From Alphaproteobacteria bacterium US3C007 (GTDB lineage: Bacteria; Pseudomonadota; Alphaproteobacteria; Rhodobacterales; Rhodobacteraceae), in NCBI GenBank assembly GCA_034423775.1, contig CP139918.1, positions 1,550,001-1,614,000 on the forward strand: a stretch of 64,000 bases of DNA, in the 5' to 3' direction. A program made the translations under genes and the position numbers. Under the pieces are notes generated by a model. The model made no database searches. It worked only from the letters and a program-made list of their open reading frames with translations, and had not been told where the DNA came from. Below are positions 1-6,684 of the stretch, in pieces (the first letter of the stretch is position 1; each line of letters begins with the position of its first letter).

Positions 1-366
1 GCAAAAATGCTGGCAATAGACCGCGTGGCGTTGGAGCATACATTGAAAGAATGCCAAAGCTATGCGTCACAAGAAATTCCTGATCCCTTCGGGCGTCGTT
101 TTAAACCCGAAAAAATGCTTAAGCCGCCCTATTACGCGGTTAAAGTGACTGGAGCGCTTTTTCACACGCAAGGCGGGTTGAAGGTGAATGCGCGCGCTCA
201 GATTCAAAAGCCAAATGGTATAGCGTTTGAAAATATCTTTGCCTGCGGCGGAGCTGCCTGTGGCGTGTCAGGCCCGGATGTATCGGGCTATTTGTCGGGC
301 AATGGATTGTTAACCGCGTTGAGCCTTGGTGAGATTGCAGGGCGCTTTGCAGGAGGGCGTGTTTAA
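1..366 (+). CDS. FAD-dependent dehydrogenase, C-terminal part (5' end outside window)
   Basis: The frame is open from the first base, so this is the last ~121 residues of a longer protein. The sequence has the C-terminal cap of the succinate dehydrogenase/fumarate reductase flavoprotein superfamily: a stretch where substrate and flavin meet (FHTQGGLKVNARAQI), then the FAD-binding end (IFACGGAACGVSGPDVSGYLSGNGLL). Family members oxidise or reduce carboxylic acids or steroids using FAD. The substrate cannot be read from this fragment. Tricarballylate dehydrogenase-like or generic FAD-binding dehydrogenase are both possible. Family assignment is fairly sure, substrate unknown. Confidence 0.75.
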   Translation, partial: AKMLAIDRVALEHTLKECQSYASQEIPDPFGRRFKPEKMLKPPYYAVKVTGALFHTQGGLKVNARAQIQKPNGIAFENIFACGGAACGVSGPDVSGYLSGNGLLTALSLGEIAGRFAGGRV

Positions 367-558
367 AAACTTAGCCGTTACCATCGAAACGGGTCTCCGA
401 TTAGCATAGTGTATTCGCGGATCTCGAAGAGAGTACGCATTTGAGCATCATTTATTATCTTTGAGTTTGAACGTCGATTTTTACCCTTAAAAACAATTGC
501 AAAAAAAATAAAAACCAGTCAGCCTTACATCTTAAACTTTCATGCAAGGGGCGCAAAA

Positions 559-1251
559 ATGAAGATTATTTGGTTGGGCCATGCATCTTTTAAAATAGAG
601 ATCGCGCAGCAGGTTTTATTGATTGATCCGTGGCTCACTGGAAACCCCATTTTGCCGGAAGAAAAGCATGCAGAGGCGATACAGGGCGCCACCCATATTT
701 TGCTAACGCATGCACATTTCGATCATATCTGCGATACGCTGCCGATCGCGAAGGCTAAAAATATACCTATTGTCGGGCAAGTTGATCTGATCAGTCATTG
801 GGTGAAAACCGAAGCAATCGAAGGTATCGGGTTTAATAAGGGTGGAACAGTGATGTTGGGAGATGTTGCTGTAACGATGGTGCATGCGGTGCACAGCTCA
901 ACAATTTCTGGGCAAGGTGGGCCTCACTGTGTTGGAAGCGAATGTGGATTTATGATCTCTGCTGAAGGGCACACGATTTATATTTCTGGTGATACGGATG
1001 TGATGGCTGATATGCAGATTTTTAATGATCTTCACGCCCCCGATATCGGCATCTTATCGGCGGGCGGGTATTTCACCATGGATATGAAGCGCGCAGGCTA
1101 TGCAGCTGCAAAATTTTTTGATTTTCAAACTATTATTCCCTGCCATTACAAAACGTTCCCAGTTCTTGAGCAATCTGCGGATAATTTGATTAAGGCGGTT
1201 CCAAATGCGCGGGTGATTGAGCCCGAGCTATTGGTTCCTATTCATATTTAA
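559..1251 (+). CDS. UPF0173 family metal-dependent hydrolase
   Basis: A 230-residue protein of the metallo-beta-lactamase fold, the usual length for the UPF0173 family. The zinc-binding signature THAHFDH lies at residues 50-56 (H51, H53, D55, H56), followed by a later GDTD motif near residue 145 and a C-terminal CHYKTFP histidine, which together build a two-metal site. The cellular substrate of UPF0173 proteins is not established. The gene stands alone: 190 bp follow the upstream flavoprotein gene and almost 900 bp of degraded sequence follow it. The start is the ATG after the purine-rich CAAGGGGCG, a plausible ribosome-binding site. Confidence 0.85.
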   Translation: MKIIWLGHASFKIEIAQQVLLIDPWLTGNPILPEEKHAEAIQGATHILLTHAHFDHICDTLPIAKAKNIPIVGQVDLISHWVKTEAIEGIGFNKGGTVMLGDVAVTMVHAVHSSTISGQGGPHCVGSECGFMISAEGHTIYISGDTDVMADMQIFNDLHAPDIGILSAGGYFTMDMKRAGYAAAKFFDFQTIIPCHYKTFPVLEQSADNLIKAVPNARVIEPELLVPIHI

Positions 1252-1332
1252 ACTTCCCGCAGTGCGCGCTTTATGTGCAATTACTGGTCGCTTAGATAGC
1301 TATTATAACGTGTTAAATAAGACGGCTGGGTC

Positions 1333-1434
1333 ATGCTGAAAATGCGGATACTCTTAAACTGCAAGACATGCGGATCGTCTTTGCTCAGTTCATTTTCTCA
1401 CCATCCAAGCTTTTGCAATTGCGGAGGTGATTAA
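1333..1434 (+). CDS. 33-residue zinc-ribbon-like small protein or gene fragment
   Basis: The short frame opens with MLKMRILLNCKTCG and ends in HHPSFCNCGGD. Its two cysteine pairs, CKTC and CNC, plus a histidine pair are spaced like a zinc ribbon. Small proteins with an NCxxC...H...C.CG pattern are common in phage and alphaproteobacterial accessory DNA, but usually run on for another 20-40 residues, whereas this one stops right after CGGD. It may therefore be a truncated copy. There is no clear ribosome-binding site. I cannot name a function. Confidence 0.3.
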   Translation: MLKMRILLNCKTCGSSLLSSFSHHPSFCNCGGD

Positions 1435-1439
1435 AATGC

Positions 1440-1990
1440 TTTGCGCTGGGCAGAGGCCCTGCGTTTATGTCGGCGAAAGGTATTTTTGGCTGGATTGTGG
1501 GTGATGATCTTTTCACCTGCCAGATCGTCAAAAAACGTGAAACCGCTTGCATGCTTTGGCTGGCAGCTGATGGCTGGGCTTTGATTTTTGGTGACTATGG
1601 GGGGACGTAAATTTACCTATCGCGCGCCCTGTGATTTGTGATGGGAAGAGGGTTTTTTGAATGCCCAACTCGCGTAACATCTTCTTCGAATGCATATGTT
1701 CTTCGTGTTTATGCTTTGAGGCATGGCTCAAGATCTTCTATTTAGCTTTACCAAGCTTCAGTCTCAGCGGCATTTGTTGAAACCCTTAATGTCAGGTTTC
1801 AACAGTTTTGCGCGGCAGAGTTGCTGCTGGATCTTCACCATTGCTGACTTTAGCCTTGAGCTGCGCAACGCGCAGGCGGGCTTCGTGAGGCGAGAGCAGG
1901 GGAGGATTGCGCAAATGAGAGGTACCCACTGACATAGAAATACACAACGCGGTTTCGCTCATTATAATTACACGCAGGTTTTCGGGCGGG
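1440..1990 (-). pseudogene. Degraded tyrosine-integrase-like remnant
   Basis: Read on the minus strand, 1801-1920 encodes EARLRVAQLKAKVSNGEDP within a longer open segment. This closely resembles the segment in the N-terminal domain of P4-type tyrosine integrases where an 'EAR...A...L...G.DP' pattern is conserved. The frame stops soon after (VET then TGA) and upstream protein-like sequence lies in another frame, so the gene is broken. Segments nearer 1440-1620 still look coding in fragments (for example FFDDLAGEKIITHNPAKN) but I could not anchor them to the integrase catalytic domain. It lies about 2.7 kb from tRNA-Ala, on the 3' side where such integrases insert. The exact ends are a guess. 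Confidence 0.4.
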
Positions 1991-2133
1991 GTTTTGGCCC
2001 GTGGTGGGATGCGGGGCGCTGTGACGGGTGCTTAATGTTACTTTTATGTATTTTCAACCGGGGCCATTGTTAATTCTGATTTCATAAAGGTCTCCTTTGG
2101 GTTATTATTGCACAAAATCAAGGGAGAAAAAGG

Positions 2134-2586
2134 TTGAAACATCAAGGTTCTTGTCTTTGTGGTCAGTTTCAATTCGAAAGCGACCTAGACCCAATGTTGA
2201 TTATTCAATGCAATTGTATGAATTGCCGGAAATTATCGGGCAGCTATCAGTTAGGCTGCTTATATGCGGTTACGGAGATCACGCAATCCGGTGAAACGGA
2301 TATCTATCAGTTTGAAGGTGGCAGTGGTTATTTGAATACGGCGCATTTTTGTAAAAAGTGTCATGTTCGTTGTAAAACCCATCCTGCGCCTGAAGTGATG
2401 GAAGGCATGGTTGGCATTCCATTAGGGCTGTTTAACACAGCAAAAGACCTGTCGCCAAAAGCCGAAATCTGGACATCAGAGAAGCTACCATTTCTTGGAA
2501 CAGATCAATGCATTTCAGAAAGTTTTGAGGATAGCGGTATCGCAGAGCGTCTGATGGCGATGTTAGAAAAGATGGAAGATCGCTAA
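2134..2586 (+). CDS. GFA/CENP-V-type zinc-binding family protein
   Basis: A 150-residue protein with the cysteine layout of the Gfa (glutathione-dependent formaldehyde-activating enzyme)/CENP-V fold: C7 and C9 in GSCLCG, then C26, C28 and C31 in QCNCMNC, and a later CKKCHVRC cluster near residue 70. In that fold the cysteines bind two zinc ions. Most members have no proven enzyme activity, so formaldehyde handling should not be assumed. Translation starts at TTG, placed 9 bp after AAGGGAG. The gene is followed after 6 bp by a small secreted-protein gene. Base composition is AT-rich relative to core genes in the window, suggesting acquisition. Confidence 0.75.
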   Translation: MKHQGSCLCGQFQFESDLDPMLIIQCNCMNCRKLSGSYQLGCLYAVTEITQSGETDIYQFEGGSGYLNTAHFCKKCHVRCKTHPAPEVMEGMVGIPLGLFNTAKDLSPKAEIWTSEKLPFLGTDQCISESFEDSGIAERLMAMLEKMEDR

Positions 2587-2592
2587 GAAAAT

Positions 2593-2976
2593 ATGCCTAC
2601 TCCAATCATCTGGTTTTTGATGGCGCTCGCTCTGTCGCTGCCGCTATGCGTGTCAAGCAAAGCTGTTGCAGGCGCGCATGCGTTAGAACTGGCTTTGGAG
2701 ACGTGCAATAACACAGAAGCTTTTGCAAAATTTGTTATAGAAAAAAGAAACGGCGCGAGACCTTTTAGCTATTATAACCGCATAGAACTGGGAAGCCCTG
2801 CCGCCTGGGAAATAATCATGGATGCCTATGAAGCACGGGTGGTGACCGGATTTGAAGAAAAGCAAAACCTGGCTTTAGAGTTCTCTCAAAAATGGTTTGA
2901 GCAATGCGTCGCGCTTAGTTGTAGCGGGTTTTGGGAAAATCTTGAGGCTGATTTGCAGCGCGTCTGGAGCGACTAG
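2593..2976 (+). CDS. Small secreted hypothetical protein
   Basis: The 127-residue product begins with a clear signal peptide: MPTPIIWFLMALALSLPLC, then a likely signal peptidase I site near VAGA (about residue 26-28). The mature part is about 100 residues, contains three cysteines (one near the start in LETCNN, two in QCVALSCSG) and ends in an acidic helix. I do not recognise the family. It starts 6 bp after the GFA-type gene and is probably co-transcribed with it. Its end lies 1 bp from the end of the minus-strand small-gene string, so the two units converge. Confidence 0.5.
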   Translation: MPTPIIWFLMALALSLPLCVSSKAVAGAHALELALETCNNTEAFAKFVIEKRNGARPFSYYNRIELGSPAAWEIIMDAYEARVVTGFEEKQNLALEFSQKWFEQCVALSCSGFWENLEADLQRVWSD

Positions 2977-2977
2977 T

Positions 2978-3163
2978 TCATTCGGCTATCTGCTGCTCGC
3001 TTTTCATTCTGATATGGCGGGTTGGAAGATAGGCTTTACTGCTGCCAACGATTTTTAAGTTTTCGTTCGCATCGAGATATTGCTGAAGTTTTTGCTCGCT
3101 TTTAAAGGCCATATCAAAAGCATCGCCGTTTCGTTCATTCAATAGTGTGTAATTCAACATCAT
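2978..3163 (-). CDS. Small hypothetical protein, fourth gene of a microprotein operon
   Basis: I take the start at the double ATG preceded by CAGGAG, giving 61 residues beginning MMLNYTLLNERNG. A longer upstream frame exists but would lie over the preceding gene. This start overlaps the stop of the preceding gene in an ATGA, typical of translational coupling. The product is soluble and charged, with a central segment KLQQYLDANENLKIVGSSKA that looks like a compact alpha/beta protein. It has no cysteines. I do not recognise the family. Context is the only clue: it is the last of four consecutive very small genes on this strand. Confidence 0.55.
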   Translation of the reverse strand: MMLNYTLLNERNGDAFDMAFKSEQKLQQYLDANENLKIVGSSKAYLPTRHIRMKSEQQIAE

Positions 3164-3354
3164 AAATCTCCTGTCTTGGTGGGCGCGTTGACCTCTAACT
3201 CGGCGGTTATTTGGGCTTTTAATAGCATGGCTTTCACCATTTTCTCGGTGCTTGTCAGCGCGCTCCAATCGATGGTATTTGGTGCGCACATTCCGCAATC
3301 GCAAGGCGTTTGATCGCGACCTGAAAACCCACGGAAAGAATCGGTTGGAATCAT
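3160..3354 (-). CDS. Small CxCxxC protein, third gene of a microprotein operon
   Basis: A 64-residue protein starting MIPTDSFRGFSGRDQ and carrying a tight CDCGMC cluster (C18, C20, C23) followed by a hydrophilic helix (LTSTEKMVKAMLLKAQITAE). Three closely spaced cysteines suggest metal binding or a redox-active site. Its ATG directly abuts the TAA of the upstream gene and its TGA overlaps the next start, so it is embedded in a translationally coupled series. I do not recognise a family. With the CDGSH-like first gene of the string, two of the four products are cysteine-rich. Confidence 0.5.
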   Translation of the reverse strand: MIPTDSFRGFSGRDQTPCDCGMCAPNTIDWSALTSTEKMVKAMLLKAQITAELEVNAPTKTGDL

Positions 3355-3555
3355 TTAACCCGCTCTCTCATGCGCTAGGTCCAATTGTAAAAACTGCGCC
3401 AAATATTCTCCGGAGCGTGTCAGTCCATTTGTCTCGTCAAAATAGCCAGATAAACGCCCGTAATGCATCGCTTGCTCTCTGTCTGTATTCTTTGTTTTTT
3501 TAAAACAATGCTGCAGAACCACCTCTGTGCTTTTGATGTTGCTATATGCGTTCAT
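3355..3555 (-). CDS. Small hypothetical protein, second gene of a microprotein operon
   Basis: Start chosen at the ATG preceded by AAGGGAAAT, giving 66 residues beginning MNAYSNIKSTEVVLQHCFKK. An open frame extends upstream over the first gene of the string, but the ribosome-binding site and the short neighbours favour the shorter form. The protein is hydrophilic with one cysteine and a segment MHYGRLSGYFDETNGLTRSG. I do not recognise the family. The stop codon directly abuts the ATG of the next gene. Confidence 0.5.
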   Translation of the reverse strand: MNAYSNIKSTEVVLQHCFKKTKNTDREQAMHYGRLSGYFDETNGLTRSGEYLAQFLQLDLAHERAG

Positions 3556-3592
3556 ACTATTTCCCTTAAGGTTGACGATGCGATTGGTCGGT

Positions 3593-3721
3593 TCAAGCCG
3601 CGTCTTTTTTTGCAGCCTGTTTCGCGTCCCAGGCGGCTTTCTTTTCAAGGTACTGATCTTCATCCAGCTTGTGCCAGCCAACACATTTTCCGGTTGGCGA
3701 ACGACCACAATTGCAACTCAT
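3593..3721 (-). CDS. 42-residue CDGSH-like small protein, first gene of a microprotein operon
   Basis: The frame, too short for routine gene calls, encodes a protein that begins MSCNCGRSPTGKCVGWHKL and ends in a lysine/alanine-rich helix. The pattern C3-x-C5-x2-S8-x4-C13-x-G-x-H17 closely matches the CDGSH iron-sulfur motif (C-x-C-x2-S/T-x3-P-x-C-D-G-S/A/T-H), one residue shorter between the serine and the third cysteine and with valine in place of aspartate. True CDGSH proteins bind a 2Fe-2S cluster through three cysteines and the histidine, all of which have counterparts here. Cluster binding is inferred. The gene precedes the next one by 37 bp and heads the string. Confidence 0.55.
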   Translation of the reverse strand: MSCNCGRSPTGKCVGWHKLDEDQYLEKKAAWDAKQAAKKDAA

Positions 3722-3915
3722 ATTCATCTCCATTTTCTCAGGGCTTAGCTTTGCTCCAAAGCGCGTGTTTTCACCCTCGACCCCTGCTACATCTTACATA
3801 GAATACGCCAGCGATAAGATTTTGGATCATTTATCGCTCTGGCGTTGTGTATCTTAGGCAATCAAATTAAGTTTGCGAAAAACTGGAACTTGAAGCTTTT
3901 ACAAAAGGTGTGACG

Positions 3916-4278
3916 TTGGAAATTAAAGGAAAGATTGTTGAATTATTGCCCTTAAAATCGGGGCAATCGGCCAATGGTGAATGGCGCAAACAAGAATATG
4001 TTTTGGAAACGGACGCTAATTATCCCAAAAAGATTTGCTTTATGGCTTGGGGTGATAAAATTGACCAGTTCAATATTAACAAGGGTGACCAAGTAGAAGT
4101 TTCTATCGATCTTGAAAGCCGGGAATATAATGGCCGTTGGTACACGGATGTGAAAGCCTGGAAAGTATCCAAAGATGGTCAGGGTGCTGACGGTCCGGGA
4201 CGCTTTGACAATCAAGATGCTTACCCTCCAGCGCAATCTGGCAGCGGGTCTTTTGAGGATGATGAAATTCCCTTTTGA
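3916..4278 (+). CDS. DUF3127 protein, OB-fold SSB-like with acidic tail
   Basis: The 120-residue product matches the DUF3127 family: an N-terminal MEIKGKIVELLPL strand, a central KQEYVLETDANYPKKICF segment, and a GDQVEVSIDLESREYNGRW motif, followed by a linker rich in glycine, serine and proline and a final DDEIPF. The fold is expected to be an OB barrel. The tail closely resembles the acidic tip of single-stranded-DNA-binding proteins that recruits partners, so a ssDNA-related role is plausible but unproven. I prefer the TTG start at 3916, because AAAGG lies 7 bp upstream and the family begins with MEI.GKI; a GTG at 3910 is the alternative. The family is best known from Bacteroidetes, so transfer is likely. 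Confidence 0.75.
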   Translation: MEIKGKIVELLPLKSGQSANGEWRKQEYVLETDANYPKKICFMAWGDKIDQFNINKGDQVEVSIDLESREYNGRWYTDVKAWKVSKDGQGADGPGRFDNQDAYPPAQSGSGSFEDDEIPF

Positions 4279-4681
4279 TGGGCCTATCCTCGCATCCGCA
4301 GAGAGAAGGCAGCGCCGCTTTCAATAGTGCGCTGTCGCAAAGTGGATTTGCTTTATGTTTTTTTGAGGGCTGGGCTGTGTCCAAGCCTTGGTTACATGGG
4401 CGGTTTGAACCGTGCGCTCTGATGATCGGATGTGTTGAAATTGATGCGATCACACGGGCAGCGTTTTTAATCAAGCGCGCAAGCTGCTTTTTGCAGCATT
4501 GAAGAAAAGTGAGGGCGGTGTTCTGCCGCGCCCTCGAGGTCGGGGCAAATTGTTCGATGGGCCGCCTGCACCATAATAATGGGCAAGATGAACCGGGTGT
4601 TGCTGTGGAATATCAACCAAGCCACCCCAAAGATCTTAACCGCTTCGCGCGCAACATTAATTTTTTTGTAAATAGTTGTTT
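4279..4681. other. 403-bp intergenic stretch
   Basis: No supported gene. An open frame from 4275 to 4502 on the plus strand lacks a ribosome-binding site and recognisable protein features. The stretch contains one good inverted repeat (4511-4535), described separately, and otherwise nothing I can interpret. Confidence 0.5.
4511..4535 (-). terminator. Hairpin, possible terminator downstream of tRNA-Ala
   Basis: GAGGGCG (4511-4517) pairs with CGCCCTC (4529-4535) across an 11-base loop. On the minus strand it is followed by CACTTTTCTTC, a modest T-rich tract, which fits a terminator for transcription leaving the minus-strand tRNA gene about 150 bp away. The T tract is interrupted, so this is tentative. 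Confidence 0.3.
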
Positions 4682-4757
<76 letters not shown>

Positions 4758-4840
4758 GTTTAAAACAGGTTTAAATGCTGTCTAGGCAAAGCAGGGGGCG
4801 TTATCAAGGTTAAATTCCGCCCCATGCTATTTTCTTTATG

Positions 4841-5167
4841 TCAGCTATCGTCATCCGATGACATATCTGCGATTTCCTCCAAAGGAACCGTATCTTCTTC
4901 GTCATCTTCTAGGATGTCATCCGCCAGATTAACTTCTACATCATCGGCGTCTTCTTCCAGAACGATATCTTCTGATTCAAGCTCTGCTTCTTTATCGCGC
5001 ACCGTCGACATATCTGCGGCATCTGCTGCGATCATGCGGTTTTTATTTTGATCCAGCTCTACAACTTCATTCGTGTAGGGGCTGACGATGGGCGATTTGT
5101 TCAGGTCATAAAACCGTTTGCCTGTCGTGGGGCAAACACGTTTTACACCCCATTCTTCTTTTGGCAT
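4841..5167 (-). CDS. TIGR02300 (FYDLN acid) family protein
   Basis: A 108-residue protein with a short basic N-terminal domain (EWGVKRVCPTTGKRFYDLNK) followed by a very acidic tail ending SSDDDS. The family name comes from the FYDLN motif, seen here at about residues 19-23. It is widespread in Alphaproteobacteria; its role is unknown. The N-terminal part resembles a half zinc-ribbon (one cysteine, C12). The gene is monocistronic, on the same strand as and upstream of tRNA-Ala in transcription order, 83 bp away. The family call is secure and the function is not. Confidence 0.9.
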   Translation of the reverse strand: MPKEEWGVKRVCPTTGKRFYDLNKSPIVSPYTNEVVELDQNKNRMIAADAADMSTVRDKEAELESEDIVLEEDADDVEVNLADDILEDDEEDTVPLEEIADMSSDDDS

Positions 5168-5295
5168 GTGCTCTTCTTTCTAAACTTTTATCTTGCGAAA
5201 TATCTGGGGCAACTGCCATAACCAAGCCATCGTGTCAAAGGCTTTAAGCCCGAAAAGCGGTACAAAGGTCATCTTTCGTTAAAAACGGGTCAAAT

Positions 5296-5988
5296 ATGCG
5301 CGCGATAATACTGTCTGGCCGGTCCGATATTGTTATTCAAGTGAAACGATCGGCACGCTCTAAGCGGCTGAGCCTCCGGGTCTCCTCGCTAGACGGGCGG
5401 ATCACATTAACCGCACCGCCAAAAGTACCAGAACGCCAATTACAAGCCTTTATCGCGGAAAGAGAATCCTGGCTGCGCCAGAACCTAGATAAACTGCCTG
5501 GGCCAAGCGCGATTGCGCTGGGCAACAGCCTGCCCATTCTGGGTGTTGAGCATCAGATCGCCAGCGGCGCCAGCCATCGCGTTTCTCATGGTGGTGGCGT
5601 TGTGCAGGTACCCTTTGACAAGCCCAAACCTGCCGCGCGGTTGCAGGGCTATTTAAAGGCTTTGGCGCGCGATCATCTGGTGGAAGAATCGGATAAGTTT
5701 GCGGCCCGTCTTGGTATGGAATATGCGCGGTTAAGTTTGCGCGATACGAGGTCGCGCTGGGGCTCTTGCACCCAAGATAAAGCCCTTATGTATTCCTGGC
5801 GGTTGGTTTTGGCGCCCTTTGACGTATTGTCTTATGTGGCGGCGCATGAGGTGGCGCATTTGAAATTTATGGATCATTCAGCGCAGTTTTGGGATCAGGT
5901 TGGTGATTTATATGGTGAGTATGAGGCGCCGCGCGCTTGGTTAAAGGCGCAGGGCGCCAGTTTGCATCGCTTTCAATTTGTTGATTGA
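5296..5988 (+). CDS. YgjP-type M48 metallopeptidase-fold protein (DUF45)
   Basis: A 230-residue protein of the YgjP/DUF45 family. The zinc motif HEVAH is at residues 184-188, followed by DHSAQFW, which supplies a third ligand region, and upstream is the conserved TRSRWGSCT segment (about 151-159). The fold is that of SprT/M48-type zinc peptidases; E. coli YgjP has been reported to act on UTP, so the natural reaction need not be proteolysis. ATG at 5296 gives the usual length; the typical conserved part begins near residue 14. Transcribed divergently from the FYDLN-family gene, with 128 bp between them. Confidence 0.85.
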   Translation: MRAIILSGRSDIVIQVKRSARSKRLSLRVSSLDGRITLTAPPKVPERQLQAFIAERESWLRQNLDKLPGPSAIALGNSLPILGVEHQIASGASHRVSHGGGVVQVPFDKPKPAARLQGYLKALARDHLVEESDKFAARLGMEYARLSLRDTRSRWGSCTQDKALMYSWRLVLAPFDVLSYVAAHEVAHLKFMDHSAQFWDQVGDLYGEYEAPRAWLKAQGASLHRFQFVD

Positions 5989-6018
5989 CCTTTGGATTAT
6001 TTGTGATCACACAACCCT

Positions 6019-6669
6019 ATGAGGAACGCTTTTAAAAAAACTGATGCGGGCGCCTCCGCGCATGAGCACGTTTATCGCGGGCTTCGCAGCCGTATTATGC
6101 ACGGTCAGGTCAGTCCGGGTACGCCGTTGACGCTGCGCGGGGTGGGGCAAGAGTTCGGTGTGTCCATGACGCCCTCGCGTGAGGCCATTCGCCGCTTGGC
6201 GGCTGAAGGGGCGTTGTCGATTTCGGCATCGGGCCGTATTTCAACGCCCGAATTGAGCAATGAGCGGATTGAAGAGCTTGCAGCGCTGCGCGCCTTGATC
6301 GAGGTTGAGCTGGCGAGCCGGGCGTTGCCGCGGGCGCATTTGGCGCTGATTGACCGTTTGGAGGCAATCAACGGATTCGTTGCTGCGGCCGTTATCGAAG
6401 AAGATGCGGTGGCTTATATTCGCACCAATCTAGAATTTCATCGCACGCTTTATTTGCGCGCGCAGGCCCCGGCTATGCTGGCGATGGCGGAAACGGTCTG
6501 GCTGCAATTGGGGCCCACGATGCGCGCGCTATACGGGCGCCTGCGTCGCAAAGAGCCGCCCCATTTTCACCGCGTTATTTTGGAAGCGTTAAAATCGGGT
6601 GATGAGCCCAGTTTGCGCATTGCAGTTCGCTCGGATGTCACCAAAGGCCTAAGGATGCTTAAGGCTTAA
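6019..6669 (+). CDS. GntR family transcriptional regulator, FadR/FCD subfamily
   Basis: 216 residues: an N-terminal winged helix (YRGLRSRIMHGQVSPGTPL, recognition helix GVSMTPSREAIRRLAAEG) and a C-terminal all-helical FCD ligand domain beginning NERIEELAALRALIEVELA and including the metal/ligand-site histidine segment EFHRTLY. FCD regulators usually sense carboxylic acids and repress neighbouring catabolic or transport genes. No dedicated target is adjacent: accA is convergent and the upstream gene is the YgjP-type protein, so the regulon is unclear. Its last codons and stop lie in a 7-bp tandem repeat shared with the end of accA. Confidence 0.85.
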   Translation: MRNAFKKTDAGASAHEHVYRGLRSRIMHGQVSPGTPLTLRGVGQEFGVSMTPSREAIRRLAAEGALSISASGRISTPELSNERIEELAALRALIEVELASRALPRAHLALIDRLEAINGFVAAAVIEEDAVAYIRTNLEFHRTLYLRAQAPAMLAMAETVWLQLGPTMRALYGRLRRKEPPHFHRVILEALKSGDEPSLRIAVRSDVTKGLRMLKA

Positions 6670-6684
6670 GGCTTAAGGCTTAAG
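6657..6684. repeat. Tandem repeat, four copies of GCTTAAG
   Basis: Four perfect head-to-tail copies of the 7-mer GCTTAAG. Each unit contains TTAA, so it supplies a TAA stop on both strands. The stop of the GntR gene (6667-6669) and the stop of accA (6680-6682) both fall in the array, which forms the whole junction between the two convergent genes. Confidence 0.95.

Larger units (their letters stand above)
1252..2133. other. 882-bp stretch without an intact gene; decayed accessory DNA
   Basis: No convincing full-length gene is seen. The stretch holds a 33-codon zinc-ribbon-like ORF (1333-1434) and, on the minus strand between about 1440 and 1990, short protein-like segments in shifting frames, one of which resembles the N-terminal domain of tyrosine integrases. 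The sequence is AT-rich compared with the metabolic genes further on. Two longer open frames (1528-1731 minus, 1723-1932 plus) look like chance frames over this debris. Confidence 0.5.

Noticed and set aside
703..894. Minus-strand open frame inside the UPF0173 gene
   Set aside because: It is a shadow of the plus-strand gene, with no ribosome-binding site.
4275..4502. Open frame overlapping the end of the DUF3127 gene
   Set aside because: The start overlaps the DUF3127 stop but there is no ribosome-binding site, and the sequence has no protein-like pattern.
5337..5537. Minus-strand frames in the YgjP-type gene and similar frames across the window
   Set aside because: Alternate-frame reads of real genes with GC-rich third positions; no independent support.
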